The translations under genes and the position numbers were made by a program. This document shows positions 7,134-14,510 of a stretch of 46,859 nucleotides of DNA, in pieces. Each line of letters opens with the position of its first letter. Within the stretch, counting starts at the first letter, position 1. Below the pieces are notes generated by a model. It was given only the letters and a program-made list of their open reading frames with translations. It made no database searches and was not told the origin of the DNA. The stretch is from positions 1 to 46,859 of the forward strand of contig RGPT01000005.1 in assembly GCA_010032545.1 (NCBI GenBank), written 5' to 3'. This DNA is from Alphaproteobacteria bacterium. GTDB lineage: Bacteria; Pseudomonadota; Alphaproteobacteria; Reyranellales; Reyranellaceae.

Positions 7134-8117
7134 GTGAAGCGGCGGGAGTCGATCATACTGCTGGCGACGGCGGCGGCAGCCTATCCGCTCGCCGCCACGG
7201 CGCAGCCTGCCGGCTCCACCCGGCGTATCGCCGTGCTTCTGGGCAACGTCGAAGGCGATCCGGTTATGCAGGGCCGTCTCAAGTCGTTCCGCGATGCGCT
7301 GAGGCAGTTGAACTGGATCGAGGGCAACAACCTGCGCATCGATATCCGCTGGGGTGGCGGCGACCCGGAGCGCATCCGCGCTCAGGCGGCCGAGGCCGTG
7401 GGCCTCGCGCCCGACGCAATCCTCACCAACACCACCCCGCCGACGCGGGCGGCGCAGCAGGCGACGCGGACCATCCCCATTGTCTTCGCCGGCGTTAGTG
7501 ACCCGGTGGGCGACGGCTTCGTCGCCAGCCTCTCCAGGCCGGGTGGCAACATCACCGGCTTCAGCAATATGGACGCCGCCATGGCCGGCAAGTGGATGCA
7601 ACTCCTGAAGGAGGTCACGCCGGGCGTGAAGCGCATTGCCGTGCTCTACAATCCCGACACCGCGCCGCATTCGATCTACCTGCCGGCACTCGACGCCGCC
7701 GCGCTGCCGCTCGGCGTGACGCTGGTTCGCGCAACCGTGCGCGAGCCGGGCGCGATCGATGGCGCCGTCGCGGGCCTTGCCGGCGATGCGAGTCTTGCCG
7801 TCATGCCCGATGTCTTCATGACGCTCAACCGTGCCGCGATCATCGCCGCCGCCGCGCGGCACCGGGTGCCCGCCGTCTATCCCTTCCCCTACTTCGCCAG
7901 CGAGGGCGGGCTGATTGCCTACGGCCCCGACAGCGGCGACCAGTTCTGGCGCGCCGCCGCTTATGTCGACCGCATTCTCAAGGGCGCCAAACCGGCCGAC
8001 CTCCCGGTGCAGGAGCCAGCCAAGTTCGACTTCGTCGTCAACCAGAAGACTGCCCGCGCGCAGGGCATCGTCATGTCGCCGTCGATGCTCGCCCGCGCCG
8101 ATGAAGTGATCGAATGA
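7134..8117 (+). CDS. ABC transporter substrate-binding protein (ABC_sub_bind family)
   Basis: This 327-residue protein resembles the TrpX/ABC_sub_bind periplasmic proteins. It has a short signal region (residues 1-23, ending ATAQPA), then RRIAVLLGNVEGDPVMQ, a long-name-dehydrogenase-free two-lobe fold, VFAGVSDPVGDGFVASLSRP with NITGF, and VPAVYPFPYFASEGGLIAYG. These motifs are characteristic of orphan binding proteins common in Bradyrhizobium-like genomes. The start is GTG 7134 with a G-rich ribosome site. No permease or ATPase gene is adjacent. It is enclosed by the two nitrile hydratase beta copies (6836-7025 and 8214-8831), so it may have been carried by the same duplication. The ligand is unknown. 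Confidence 0.85.
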   Translation: MKRRESIILLATAAAAYPLAATAQPAGSTRRIAVLLGNVEGDPVMQGRLKSFRDALRQLNWIEGNNLRIDIRWGGGDPERIRAQAAEAVGLAPDAILTNTTPPTRAAQQATRTIPIVFAGVSDPVGDGFVASLSRPGGNITGFSNMDAAMAGKWMQLLKEVTPGVKRIAVLYNPDTAPHSIYLPALDAAALPLGVTLVRATVREPGAIDGAVAGLAGDASLAVMPDVFMTLNRAAIIAAAARHRVPAVYPFPYFASEGGLIAYGPDSGDQFWRAAAYVDRILKGAKPADLPVQEPAKFDFVVNQKTARAQGIVMSPSMLARADEVIE

Positions 8118-8157
8118 AGCGGCGCGCGTTGGTGAGCCTGAAGCCGGGCTTCAATTT

Positions 8158-8206
8158 GTCGTCCTGAGTCGCGCGGGGTAACCCCCGCGCTGAAGCGAAG
8201 GACCTG
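8158..8206. repeat. Palindromic intergenic repeat, copy with GGGGTAACCCC core
   Basis: GTCCTGAGTC opens and GAAGCGAAGGAC closes the element; between them GCGCGGGG-TAAC-CCCCGCGC forms a perfect 8-bp hairpin. It combines the outer ends of the 4792/13072 family with the core of the insert at 5813-5838. It lies between convergent genes and may act as a terminator. Confidence 0.65.
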
Positions 8207-8213
8207 GCGCTGC

Positions 8214-8831
8214 TCAGGCGACGGCCTCGAGATAGCTCTGGAACACGGCGACGTGGATGACGGCCTGCTCCGCTCCGCCGGGCCAGAGATCTTCGCTCCG
8301 GAACTGCACGTCGTAGGTCGGCTCGTCGGCGGCTTCGAGTCCATGGGCATGGGCGTCGGGGAAAGGCGTGAGCGGGCCCTCATACATGACGATGCCGGTC
8401 TTGCCGCGGATGTAGCCCGGCACGCGGATATGGCCGGGGACAAAATCGTCTCGAACCCGCACCCGCTCGCCGCGCTGGAAGGACTTGCGGTCGGCCGCAT
8501 TCGTGCGGCCGCCCGTGCCCCGATGCGACAGCGCAAAACCGCCGCCGGCGAGTTCTTCCAGTTCTGCCTGGGTCGTCACGCCCTTTTCGACCAGCAGCGT
8601 CGCGATGGCCGTGATCACCTTTTCATAGTAGCTGGCGCTCATCGCGTGGCGCGGGTCCATGCGTTCGACGGCATGGCGGTACTCGTCGATGTTGTAGATG
8701 CCGAGCTGGATCGCCATGGCGCGCAGCGCATAGGCGCGCTGCTCCCACGGCGCCTGGAACGGCGACGCCTTCGGGGCGAACCCGACCTTGCCGAAACCCT
8801 GGCGCCCGCCCAGGTCATGCATGCCGTCCAT
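8214..8831 (-). CDS. nthB: Nitrile hydratase beta subunit
   Basis: This 205-residue beta subunit pairs with the alpha subunit to hydrate nitriles to amides. The N-terminus, MDGMHDLGGRQGFG, is the classic beta-subunit opening. A helical region follows (YRHAVERMDPRHAMSASYYE). The C-terminal SH3-like barrel carries RVRVRDDFVPGHIR and PGYIRGKTGIV. Its ATG (8831) lies two bases after the alpha stop codon, so the two subunits are translationally coupled. The last half is duplicated at 6836-7025. The length is near that of the low-molecular-mass cobalt enzymes. A thiocyanate hydrolase relative is the main alternative, but that enzyme has three subunit genes. Confidence 0.93.
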   Translation of the reverse strand: MDGMHDLGGRQGFGKVGFAPKASPFQAPWEQRAYALRAMAIQLGIYNIDEYRHAVERMDPRHAMSASYYEKVITAIATLLVEKGVTTQAELEELAGGGFALSHRGTGGRTNAADRKSFQRGERVRVRDDFVPGHIRVPGYIRGKTGIVMYEGPLTPFPDAHAHGLEAADEPTYDVQFRSEDLWPGGAEQAVIHVAVFQSYLEAVA

Positions 8832-8833
8832 CG

Positions 8834-9436
8834 TCAGCCCCCCTTTGCCGTGAGGCGCGCGACCCCGATCAGGGAATCGCGCGTGACGATCGCGGCGAGT
8901 TTCTCCTCGGGCCAGCCGATCGTCTCGGGCGGCTGCATCGGCAACACCATGAAGCGCGTGTCCGCGGTCGTGTCCCAGACGCGGACTTCCGTCTCGGGCG
9001 CCACCGGGCAGCCCATCTCCTGCAGGACGGTGCGCGCCTCGCGCACGACCCGCGCCCGGTACTCCAGATCCTCGTACCAGTTGGGCGGCGGGCCGATCAG
9101 GGTCGTGGCGGTGCAGGAACACAGCGTGCAGACGATGACGTTGTGGACCGAAGGCGTGTTTTCGAGCACGTAGACTTGGCGCTGGATCGCCGGCAGGCCG
9201 ATGCCGAATTCGGCGATCGCCGCCTTGCCGTCGGCCAGCAGGCGCTGGCGAAAGGCGGGGTCGGTCCAGGCGCGCGCGACGACCTTCGCGCCATTCTCGG
9301 CGATCAGCTTTTCTTCCACCCACTCCATCGTGTGGTCGACCGACAGGCCCTTGTCGTGCGCACGCACCTCCAGCACGCGTTCGACGGCCGCGAGGCGCTG
9401 CTCCGCGGAGGCGTTGGGCGCTTGTTGAGAAGCCAT
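8834..9436 (-). CDS. nthA: Nitrile hydratase alpha subunit, cobalt type
   Basis: This 200-residue catalytic subunit holds the metal in the claw motif C103-T-L-C106-S-C108 (VCTLCSCT). Thr rather than Ser after the first Cys is the mark of the Co(III) class; iron enzymes have CSLCSC. Downstream, GPPPNWYEDLEYRARVV and EVRVWDTTADTRFMVLP are conserved family segments. The ATG at 9436 has AGGAGA about nine bases upstream. The alpha-beta gene order is more typical of iron-type operons, while many cobalt-type operons run beta-alpha-activator. No activator/chaperone gene is adjacent unless the remnant at 6836-7025 represents one. Confidence 0.95.
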   Translation of the reverse strand: MASQQAPNASAEQRLAAVERVLEVRAHDKGLSVDHTMEWVEEKLIAENGAKVVARAWTDPAFRQRLLADGKAAIAEFGIGLPAIQRQVYVLENTPSVHNVIVCTLCSCTATTLIGPPPNWYEDLEYRARVVREARTVLQEMGCPVAPETEVRVWDTTADTRFMVLPMQPPETIGWPEEKLAAIVTRDSLIGVARLTAKGG

Positions 9437-9645
9437 GCCGGGTTCTCCTCTGAATTTTGATGGCGGAAAGCAGCACGAGAGATACCGCTGCAACTGTTTC
9501 GATCGTGGCGGCAATTTCATACCAACCACATCGCTGACGCAAGGCAGCGCCGGGCGGCTATAGGGCCGGGGGATCAGCGGCAGCCCCGGGCGTGCGCGCA
9601 TGGAACAGCGCAGACCTTCCTGCGGGTGGCCCGCCCGAGCGCCGT

Positions 9646-10278
9646 TCAACAATTACTGGTGTCGTTGTTGTAAGTGAGCGTGTGAACACCTCGCCCCGAG
9701 TCGCCGTGCGTCGTCGCTTGTATCGTGGCAGTAAAATACCCGCGGCGCGGCTCCCGGCGCGGGCACCCGCCCCACCGGAACCTGACCTGCAGTTCTTCGC
9801 CCATCTGCAGGTCTACGGGATAGGTACAGCGGTGCCGGGTCCAGGCCCCGTCCACGAAGGCAGGGTAGCAGGCGGGAACGATGGGCGTCGGCTGGGGGAG
9901 TGCGAGGGCAACAAATGCGCCCTTGTAGACAGCGATCAGCTCGGGCGTATTGAAGGGTCCGTTCTCCCCCTCACGTGTCACATGAGACACCACCAGGGTC
10001 ACATCACGGGCTTTTCCCCGGCCGGCGTTGGTCACCGTGAACGCATTGACGGTCGTCTGGAAGTGCCCTGGCCTCGTTTCCAAACAACAAATAGCGCCGA
10101 ATGTTAGTGTCAGCTGAGAGGGGCTGAGGGTGATGTGCGGAGGAGGAGCGGGCAAGGTCCGTTGAGGGGCGCTGCGCTCGATAGGAGGTTGAGCAGAGGG
10201 CAATGTCTGGGAATGAACAGGCCCTGGTCCCATCAGGACGGCCGCTGCCAGGCAGGCGATGGACAGTAGATGTTTCAC
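9646..10278 (-). CDS. Secreted protein of unknown function
   Basis: This 210-residue protein has a clear signal peptide (MKHLLSIACLAAAVLMGPGP, cleavage after about VHSQ), followed by a Pro-rich linker (SAQPPIERSAPQRTLPAPPP). A beta-rich domain begins ITLSPSQLTLTFG. Segments such as TVTNAGRGKARDVTLVVSHV and GEELQVRFRWGGCP suggest an immunoglobulin-like fold of the CARDB or DUF11 kind, which is my guess from the pattern. Six cysteines in the mature part may form disulfides. The start is GTG at 10278. There is no operon partner; the nearest minus-strand neighbour is the small secreted protein upstream. Confidence 0.6.
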   Translation of the reverse strand: MKHLLSIACLAAAVLMGPGPVHSQTLPSAQPPIERSAPQRTLPAPPPHITLSPSQLTLTFGAICCLETRPGHFQTTVNAFTVTNAGRGKARDVTLVVSHVTREGENGPFNTPELIAVYKGAFVALALPQPTPIVPACYPAFVDGAWTRHRCTYPVDLQMGEELQVRFRWGGCPRREPRRGYFTATIQATTHGDSGRGVHTLTYNNDTSNC

Positions 10279-10575
10279 GTTGACTGTTTCCTGCTGACTT
10301 CATTTGCAAACGACAAGTCTGCGTCGAGTCCATCAGGCAATCAACGCCGGAATCCACAATGCGCGTGCATTCCCTGGCGGTCGCTGAGTCCGGGCCGATA
10401 CAATCCGGGATCAGGCCCTTATTCGGGGAGCCAGGATGAGCCGCCTGGGGCTTTTCGGATTTGGTCCAGTACTATGGAGGCGGCGTCCATGCCCACGGCT
10501 GCGTGCCGGCGTGGGAGGCGAACGCACCGGCAGAAGTAGCCCGCCAGTGCTCGCAAAAAGACGACGGGCGATGCG

Positions 10576-10869
10576 TCAGCACTGAGCAATGCGCTGGCGG
10601 TAGCCGTCATAATATTGGCTGCCGCACAGGACCTGCTGCTGCACGACCTTGTCTGGATACCCGTTCTGGCCGCGGTTCGTCACCGTTACCGTCGTATAGC
10701 GCTGACCGTTGTACGGGTTGTTGGGCGGCCAGCCTTGCGCCTGCTGAGGACCGTAACCGTTGCTGTCGTAGCCTGGCGGTGCCCCGGAGCCGTCGTCCTG
10801 GCCCAGCGCCCCGGTGATACCGATACCTGCGACAAGCACCATTGCCAGAGAGAGCTTCAACATATCCAT
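10576..10869 (-). CDS. Small secreted protein, unknown
   Basis: This 97-residue protein has a signal peptide (LKLSLAMVLVAGIGITGALG) and a Gly/Pro/Tyr/Gln-rich middle (PPGYDSNGYGPQQAQGWPP). It ends with TTVTVTNRGQNGYPDKVVQ and two cysteines. The composition suggests an exported, perhaps surface-associated protein. I recognise no family. Between it and the next minus-strand gene (10279-10575) I see no convincing gene. Confidence 0.5.
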   Translation of the reverse strand: MDMLKLSLAMVLVAGIGITGALGQDDGSGAPPGYDSNGYGPQQAQGWPPNNPYNGQRYTTVTVTNRGQNGYPDKVVQQQVLCGSQYYDGYRQRIAQC

Positions 10870-11023
10870 GCCTCCGTGAAATTTTGTCTTCTAAAGCAGG
10901 GCAACGGCCTGGGCATTGAACAGGTTCCTGCTTAGACGCCGCCGTGCGCAGGTTCTAGAGGCCGCGTAGGGAAAGACATGATCTGCCTCGCGCCGCTCGA
11001 TTCCAATCCGCCCCGACTGCGCT

Positions 11024-12019
11024 CTACTCCACGCTGATCTTGCCGGCCTTCGCGATGGCGCCGAAGTCGGCACGCTCCGCCTTGATGAAGGCGAGCGTCT
11101 CGGCCGGCGTCGTGATTCTCGGTGAGGCGCCCAGCTCGCGGATGCGCGTGGCTATGGCCTCTTCGCCCAGCGCCTGATTGATCGCGGCGTTCAGCTTCTG
11201 GATGATCTCGTCCGGCGTTCCCTTGGGCGCCATGAAGGCGTACCAGGCGACCCATTCGCGCTTGTCGAGACCGAGTTCGAGCATGGTCGGCACGTCGGGC
11301 AGGCGCTCCGAACGCCTGGCGGAGGTGACGGCGAGCGCCCGCAGCTTGCCGCCCGCGATGTGGCCGGCGCTGGCGCCCAGGCTGTCCACCGTGATCGGCA
11401 CTTCGTTGGAGATCACCGCCATGAGGGATTGCGGCGTGCTGCGGTAGGGCACGGCGGGCATGTCGAGCTTGTGGCGGATCTTGAAGTCTTCCGCGACCAG
11501 GTGGGGGATGCTGCCGGAGGCGGGCAGGGCATAGCGCCACTGGCCCGGTTCCGCCTGCACCTTGGCGAGGAACTCCGGCATCGTCTTGAAGGGCAGCGAC
11601 GGGTTGATCGCCCACACCAGCGGCGAGGTGACGGCCACCGAGATCGAGGCGAGATCGTCCACCGGATCGAGCGGCATGTTGGGATAGATGCTGATGCCGA
11701 TGGAGATGGCGCCGACATGGGCGAACATGAAGGTGTAGCCGTCGGCCGGGCTGCGCTGGACGTCCTGCATGCCGATGATGCCGTTGGCGCCGGGCTTGTT
11801 GTCGACCACCACGGGCTGGCCCAGCAGTTCGGCCAGCCGCGGCGCCAGGATGCGGGCATAGACCTCGTAGCCGCCGGCGGCGCTCGGCACGAGGAGCCGA
11901 AGCCGCTTGTTGGGCCAGGCGGATGCCTGCGCGAAAGCAGAGGGCGCGAACGCGGGCGAGGCGGCGAGAGCCGGCGACGTTGCCAGAAGGCCGAGGGTGG
12001 TGCGGCGAGTCAGGCGCAT
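11024..12019 (-). CDS. Bug/TctC-family tripartite tricarboxylate transporter binding protein
   Basis: This 331-residue periplasmic solute receptor has a Tat-like leader (MRLTRRTTLGLLATSPALAA with twin Arg). The family core is RLLVPSAAGGYEVYARILAP, then GQPVVVDNKPGANGIIGMQD and LPDVPTMLELGL near residue 245. Bug proteins bind carboxylates for TctAB permeases or for sensing. No tctA or tctB lies here, so it is an orphan of the kind common in Betaproteobacteria and some alphaproteobacteria. The ATG at 12019 has AGGAGG seven bases upstream. It is divergent from the HTH gene at 12210, with the operator-like cluster 12118-12159 between them. Confidence 0.9.
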   Translation of the reverse strand: MRLTRRTTLGLLATSPALAASPAFAPSAFAQASAWPNKRLRLLVPSAAGGYEVYARILAPRLAELLGQPVVVDNKPGANGIIGMQDVQRSPADGYTFMFAHVGAISIGISIYPNMPLDPVDDLASISVAVTSPLVWAINPSLPFKTMPEFLAKVQAEPGQWRYALPASGSIPHLVAEDFKIRHKLDMPAVPYRSTPQSLMAVISNEVPITVDSLGASAGHIAGGKLRALAVTSARRSERLPDVPTMLELGLDKREWVAWYAFMAPKGTPDEIIQKLNAAINQALGEEAIATRIRELGASPRITTPAETLAFIKAERADFGAIAKAGKISVE

Positions 12020-12117
12020 AAAAGTTTCCTCCTGCAGGTCAGCGCCTGCTTTCCGGCAGCCTAGCCGCGTCGGGCGGGGCAGGGCCACAGCGCGTGCTGG
12101 CAAAGTGCCGGCATGCG

Positions 12118-12159
12118 ATAGGGGCTACCCCCTATATAGGACCTATTGACATATCCTAT
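12118..12159. promoter_or_regulatory. Operator-like cluster of ATAGG/CCTAT palindromes
   Basis: ATAGGGG-CTAC-CCCCTAT (12118-12135) is followed at once by ATAGG-A-CCTAT (12136-12146) and another CCTAT at 12155. CCTAT recurs at 12131, 12142 and 12155, spaced 11 and 13 bases. A TTGACA (12146-12151) overlaps the array and could be a -35 box. It lies between the divergent Bug and HTH genes. Confidence 0.45.
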
Positions 12160-12209
12160 CCGTCTGATATTCCTGTCGCCGAAAGAGAGGAAGCACAGGA
12201 GAACCACGC

Positions 12210-12986
12210 ATGACCGCACAGGAAGCTCTCGAACGCTGGGAGGTGCATGGCGAGGGGAGCCATATCCCGTCGATCTATCGCGAGATGGGTCTGACCCGGC
12301 TGCGCATCCTGGCCGCCGAGGAGGCCAAGCCCAGCCCGCCGAGCGCCATGGACCGCATGCCGGTGCCGCGACTCACCTACAATCCGCTCGACCGCGCGCT
12401 GGGACGGGAAACGCCGCCGCCGCCGGCGCCGGTCGCGGCGCCCGAACCGCAGAAGCACGACCCGCAACCCAGGTCCCTGCGCGACCGCGCGCTCACCAAT
12501 CCCGCGCGGCTGCGCACGCCGGCCCGCAAGCGGGCGTCGTTTCGCTATCATCTCTCGGTCTGCGGCAGCGTGAGCGAGGCGGCGGCGCGGGCGCACGTCA
12601 GCCGCAGCACGCTCTACCACTGGCGCGAGGCGCTGCCCGGCTTCGCCGCCCTTTGGGACAAGTCGATCGCCCGGTGCCAGCGTGCCGTGGGCGACGACAT
12701 CGTGCTGCAGGCGGGCCAGGTGGGACAGGGCCGCAAGGTCAGCGCGCAGCTGCTGATGCATGTGCAGAAGCGGCTGGATGCCGACCGCCGCCGCGCCGAG
12801 GACCGTGCCGAGCGCCGCGAGCTGGCGGAACTGCGCGCCAAGCCTCTGGATGAGGAAGCGCTGGCGGTCCGGCTGCTCGCCCTGATGGAACAGCGACGTG
12901 AAACGAGTCATCCGGTGTCCAATGACCCGGAGCCGGAAACACCGGATTCGCCCAGCAAGAACAAGGACCTGGACAAGGCGGCGTGA
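12210..12986 (+). CDS. Helix-turn-helix protein, terminase-small-subunit-like, unknown
   Basis: This 258-residue protein has three visible parts. The N-terminus (1-75) contains IPSIYREMGLTRLRILAAEE. A Pro-rich linker follows (TPPPPAPVAAPEPQ). A HTH segment near 113-135 reads GSVSEAAARAHVSRSTLYHW and continues REALPGFAALWDKSI, a pattern common in small-terminase-like or phage-derived DNA-binding proteins. The C-terminus is a long charged, probably coiled-coil stretch (DADRRRAEDRAERRELAELR) and a disordered tail. No other phage genes are present. The palindrome cluster just upstream suggests autoregulation, which is inference. Confidence 0.6.
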   Translation: MTAQEALERWEVHGEGSHIPSIYREMGLTRLRILAAEEAKPSPPSAMDRMPVPRLTYNPLDRALGRETPPPPAPVAAPEPQKHDPQPRSLRDRALTNPARLRTPARKRASFRYHLSVCGSVSEAAARAHVSRSTLYHWREALPGFAALWDKSIARCQRAVGDDIVLQAGQVGQGRKVSAQLLMHVQKRLDADRRRAEDRAERRELAELRAKPLDEEALAVRLLALMEQRRETSHPVSNDPEPETPDSPSKNKDLDKAA

Positions 12987-13051
12987 GGGCCGGGCGACGT
13001 GAGACCGTGTCCAACGGACTCCTTCTTCCTCCCCCGTCATTCGACGTGGCG

Positions 13052-13202
13052 ATCGCATATGGCCTGTTCTCCGTCGTCCTGAGCGGAGCCGCCCGCAGGG
13101 CGGCGCAGTCGAAGGACCTTTTTGCTGTCGTCTACCGACGAAAAGAGGTCCTTCGACTACGCTGCGCTCCGCTCAGGACGACGAAACTGCCTCATATGCG
13201 AT
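13052..13202. repeat. 151-bp inverted-repeat element made of two palindromic repeat units
   Basis: ATCGCATATG (13052-13061) and CATATGCGAT (13193-13202) form the outer ends. Inside are CGTCGTCCTGAGCGGAGC (13072-13089) with its inverse at 13166-13183, and GTCGAAGGACCT (13108-13119) with its inverse at 13146-13157. The centre has a small GTCG/CGAC hairpin. Each half resembles the single unit at 4792-4843. The layout is like a BIME or a small MITE. It lies between the convergent HTH and purA genes, in a gene-free stretch (12987-13250). Confidence 0.75.
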
Positions 13203-13250
13203 GACCCTGCGTCTCGGAGGAGGTGCCCCGCGAAGGGGAAGAGAAAGAGA

Positions 13251-14373
13251 CTAATCCCTAAAGGGGTCCGTCATCAGGATCGTGTCCTCGCGCTGCGGGC
13301 TGGTGCTGACCAGCGCGACGGGGCAACCGATGAGTTCCTCGACGCGGCGCACGTACTTGATGCAGGTCGCCGGCAGTTCGGCGAAGGAGCGCGCGCCCTG
13401 CGTGCTTTCGCTCCAGCCGTCGAACTCTTCCCAGATCGGTTTCAGCCGGGCCTGCGCGCCCATGGTGAAGGGGAAGCGTTCGATGCGCTTGCCGTCGAGT
13501 TCGTAGCCGACGCAGACTTTTATGATCTTCTCGCCGTCGAGCACGTCGAGCTTGGTGAGGGCGATGCCGTCGATGCCGTTCAGCTTCACCGCCTGGCGCA
13601 CCATCACCGCGTCGAACCAGCCGCAGCGCCGGGGCCGGCCGGTGTTGGTGCCGAACTCCTTGCCGCGATGGCCGAGTCCCTGGCCGATCTCGTCGAGCAG
13701 CTCGGTCGGGAAGGGGCCGTCGCCGACGCGCGTGGTGTAGGCCTTGGCGATGCCCAGCACATAGCCCACCGCGCCGTTGCCCATGCCGCTGCCGATCATG
13801 GCTTGCGCGGCCACCGTGTTGGACGAGGTGACGAACGGATACGTGCCGTGGTCGATGTCGAGCATGGTGGCCTGCGCGCCCTCGAACAGGATGCGCTGGC
13901 AGCATGTCGGGCTCGCCGAGATCGCCGACGCGGATGGCGCGGCGGCCGACCTTGTCCTCGTAGGCGGGGCCGATGCCGCGCCGCGTCGTGCCGATCCGGA
14001 TGACGCCGGGCGCGTCCTCGCGCCAGCCGTCGAGATCGCGGTGCAGCGGCAGGATGAGAACGGCGTGGTTGGCGATCTTGAGGCTTTCGGGCGTCACCGA
14101 CAGCCCCTGGGCGTTGACCTTCTTCACTTCCTCGAGGAAGTGCCAGGGATCGATCACGACGCCGTTGCCGATGATCGAGAGCTTGCCCTGGCGCACCACG
14201 CCCGAGGGCAGCAGCGCGAGCTTGTAAGTCTGGTTGCCGATGACCAGCGTATGGCCGGCATTGTGGCCGCCCTGGAAGCGCACCACGACCTCGGCGCGCT
14301 CGGAGAGCCAGTCCACGATCTTGCCCTTGCCTTCGTCGCCCCACTGGGCGCCGATCACTGCCACGTTGGCCAT
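13251..14373 (-). pseudogene. purA: Adenylosuccinate synthetase, with internal deletion and frame change
   Basis: PurA joins IMP and Asp using GTP, the first step to AMP. The N-terminal frame from ATG 14373 carries the GTP loop and catalytic residues ([28 protein letters not shown]) and [17 protein letters not shown]. Near 13900 the frame changes straight to [20 protein letters not shown], then VTSSNT and a normal C-terminus to 13251. From the family layout about 55-60 residues between GDLGEPDML and the FEGAQ motif are missing. Both halves are otherwise well preserved with no other stops, which points to a recent event or an assembly error. It follows hisZ, separated by a terminator-like hairpin. 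Confidence 0.85.
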
Positions 14374-14406
14374 TGTCTTGTCCCGATCCGGCATGCAGAC
14401 ACGAAA

Positions 14407-14437
14407 ACGCCTCCCCGGGCCGAGTCCGGAGAGGCGT
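14407..14437 (-). terminator. Terminator-like hairpin between hisZ and purA
   Basis: ACGCCTCCCCGG (14407-14418) pairs with CCGGAGAGGCGT (14426-14437) at 11 of 12 positions with a 7-base loop. On the minus strand the stem is followed by TTTT (complement of 14404-14407). It stands 74 bases after the hisZ stop and ends 33 bases before the purA start. It could terminate hisZ transcripts or act as an attenuator before purA. Confidence 0.65.
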
Positions 14438-14510
14438 GATGTCGGATAGCACTTCCCCTCCCGCGAGGCGAGGCGAATCGATCCTCAGCGCGTGTTCACA
14501 GAGTGCGCGT

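Noticed and set aside
10279-10575. Possible small genes between the two secreted proteins
   Set aside because: Short frames on both strands lack a ribosome site, a domain and typical codon use; I see nothing supportable there.
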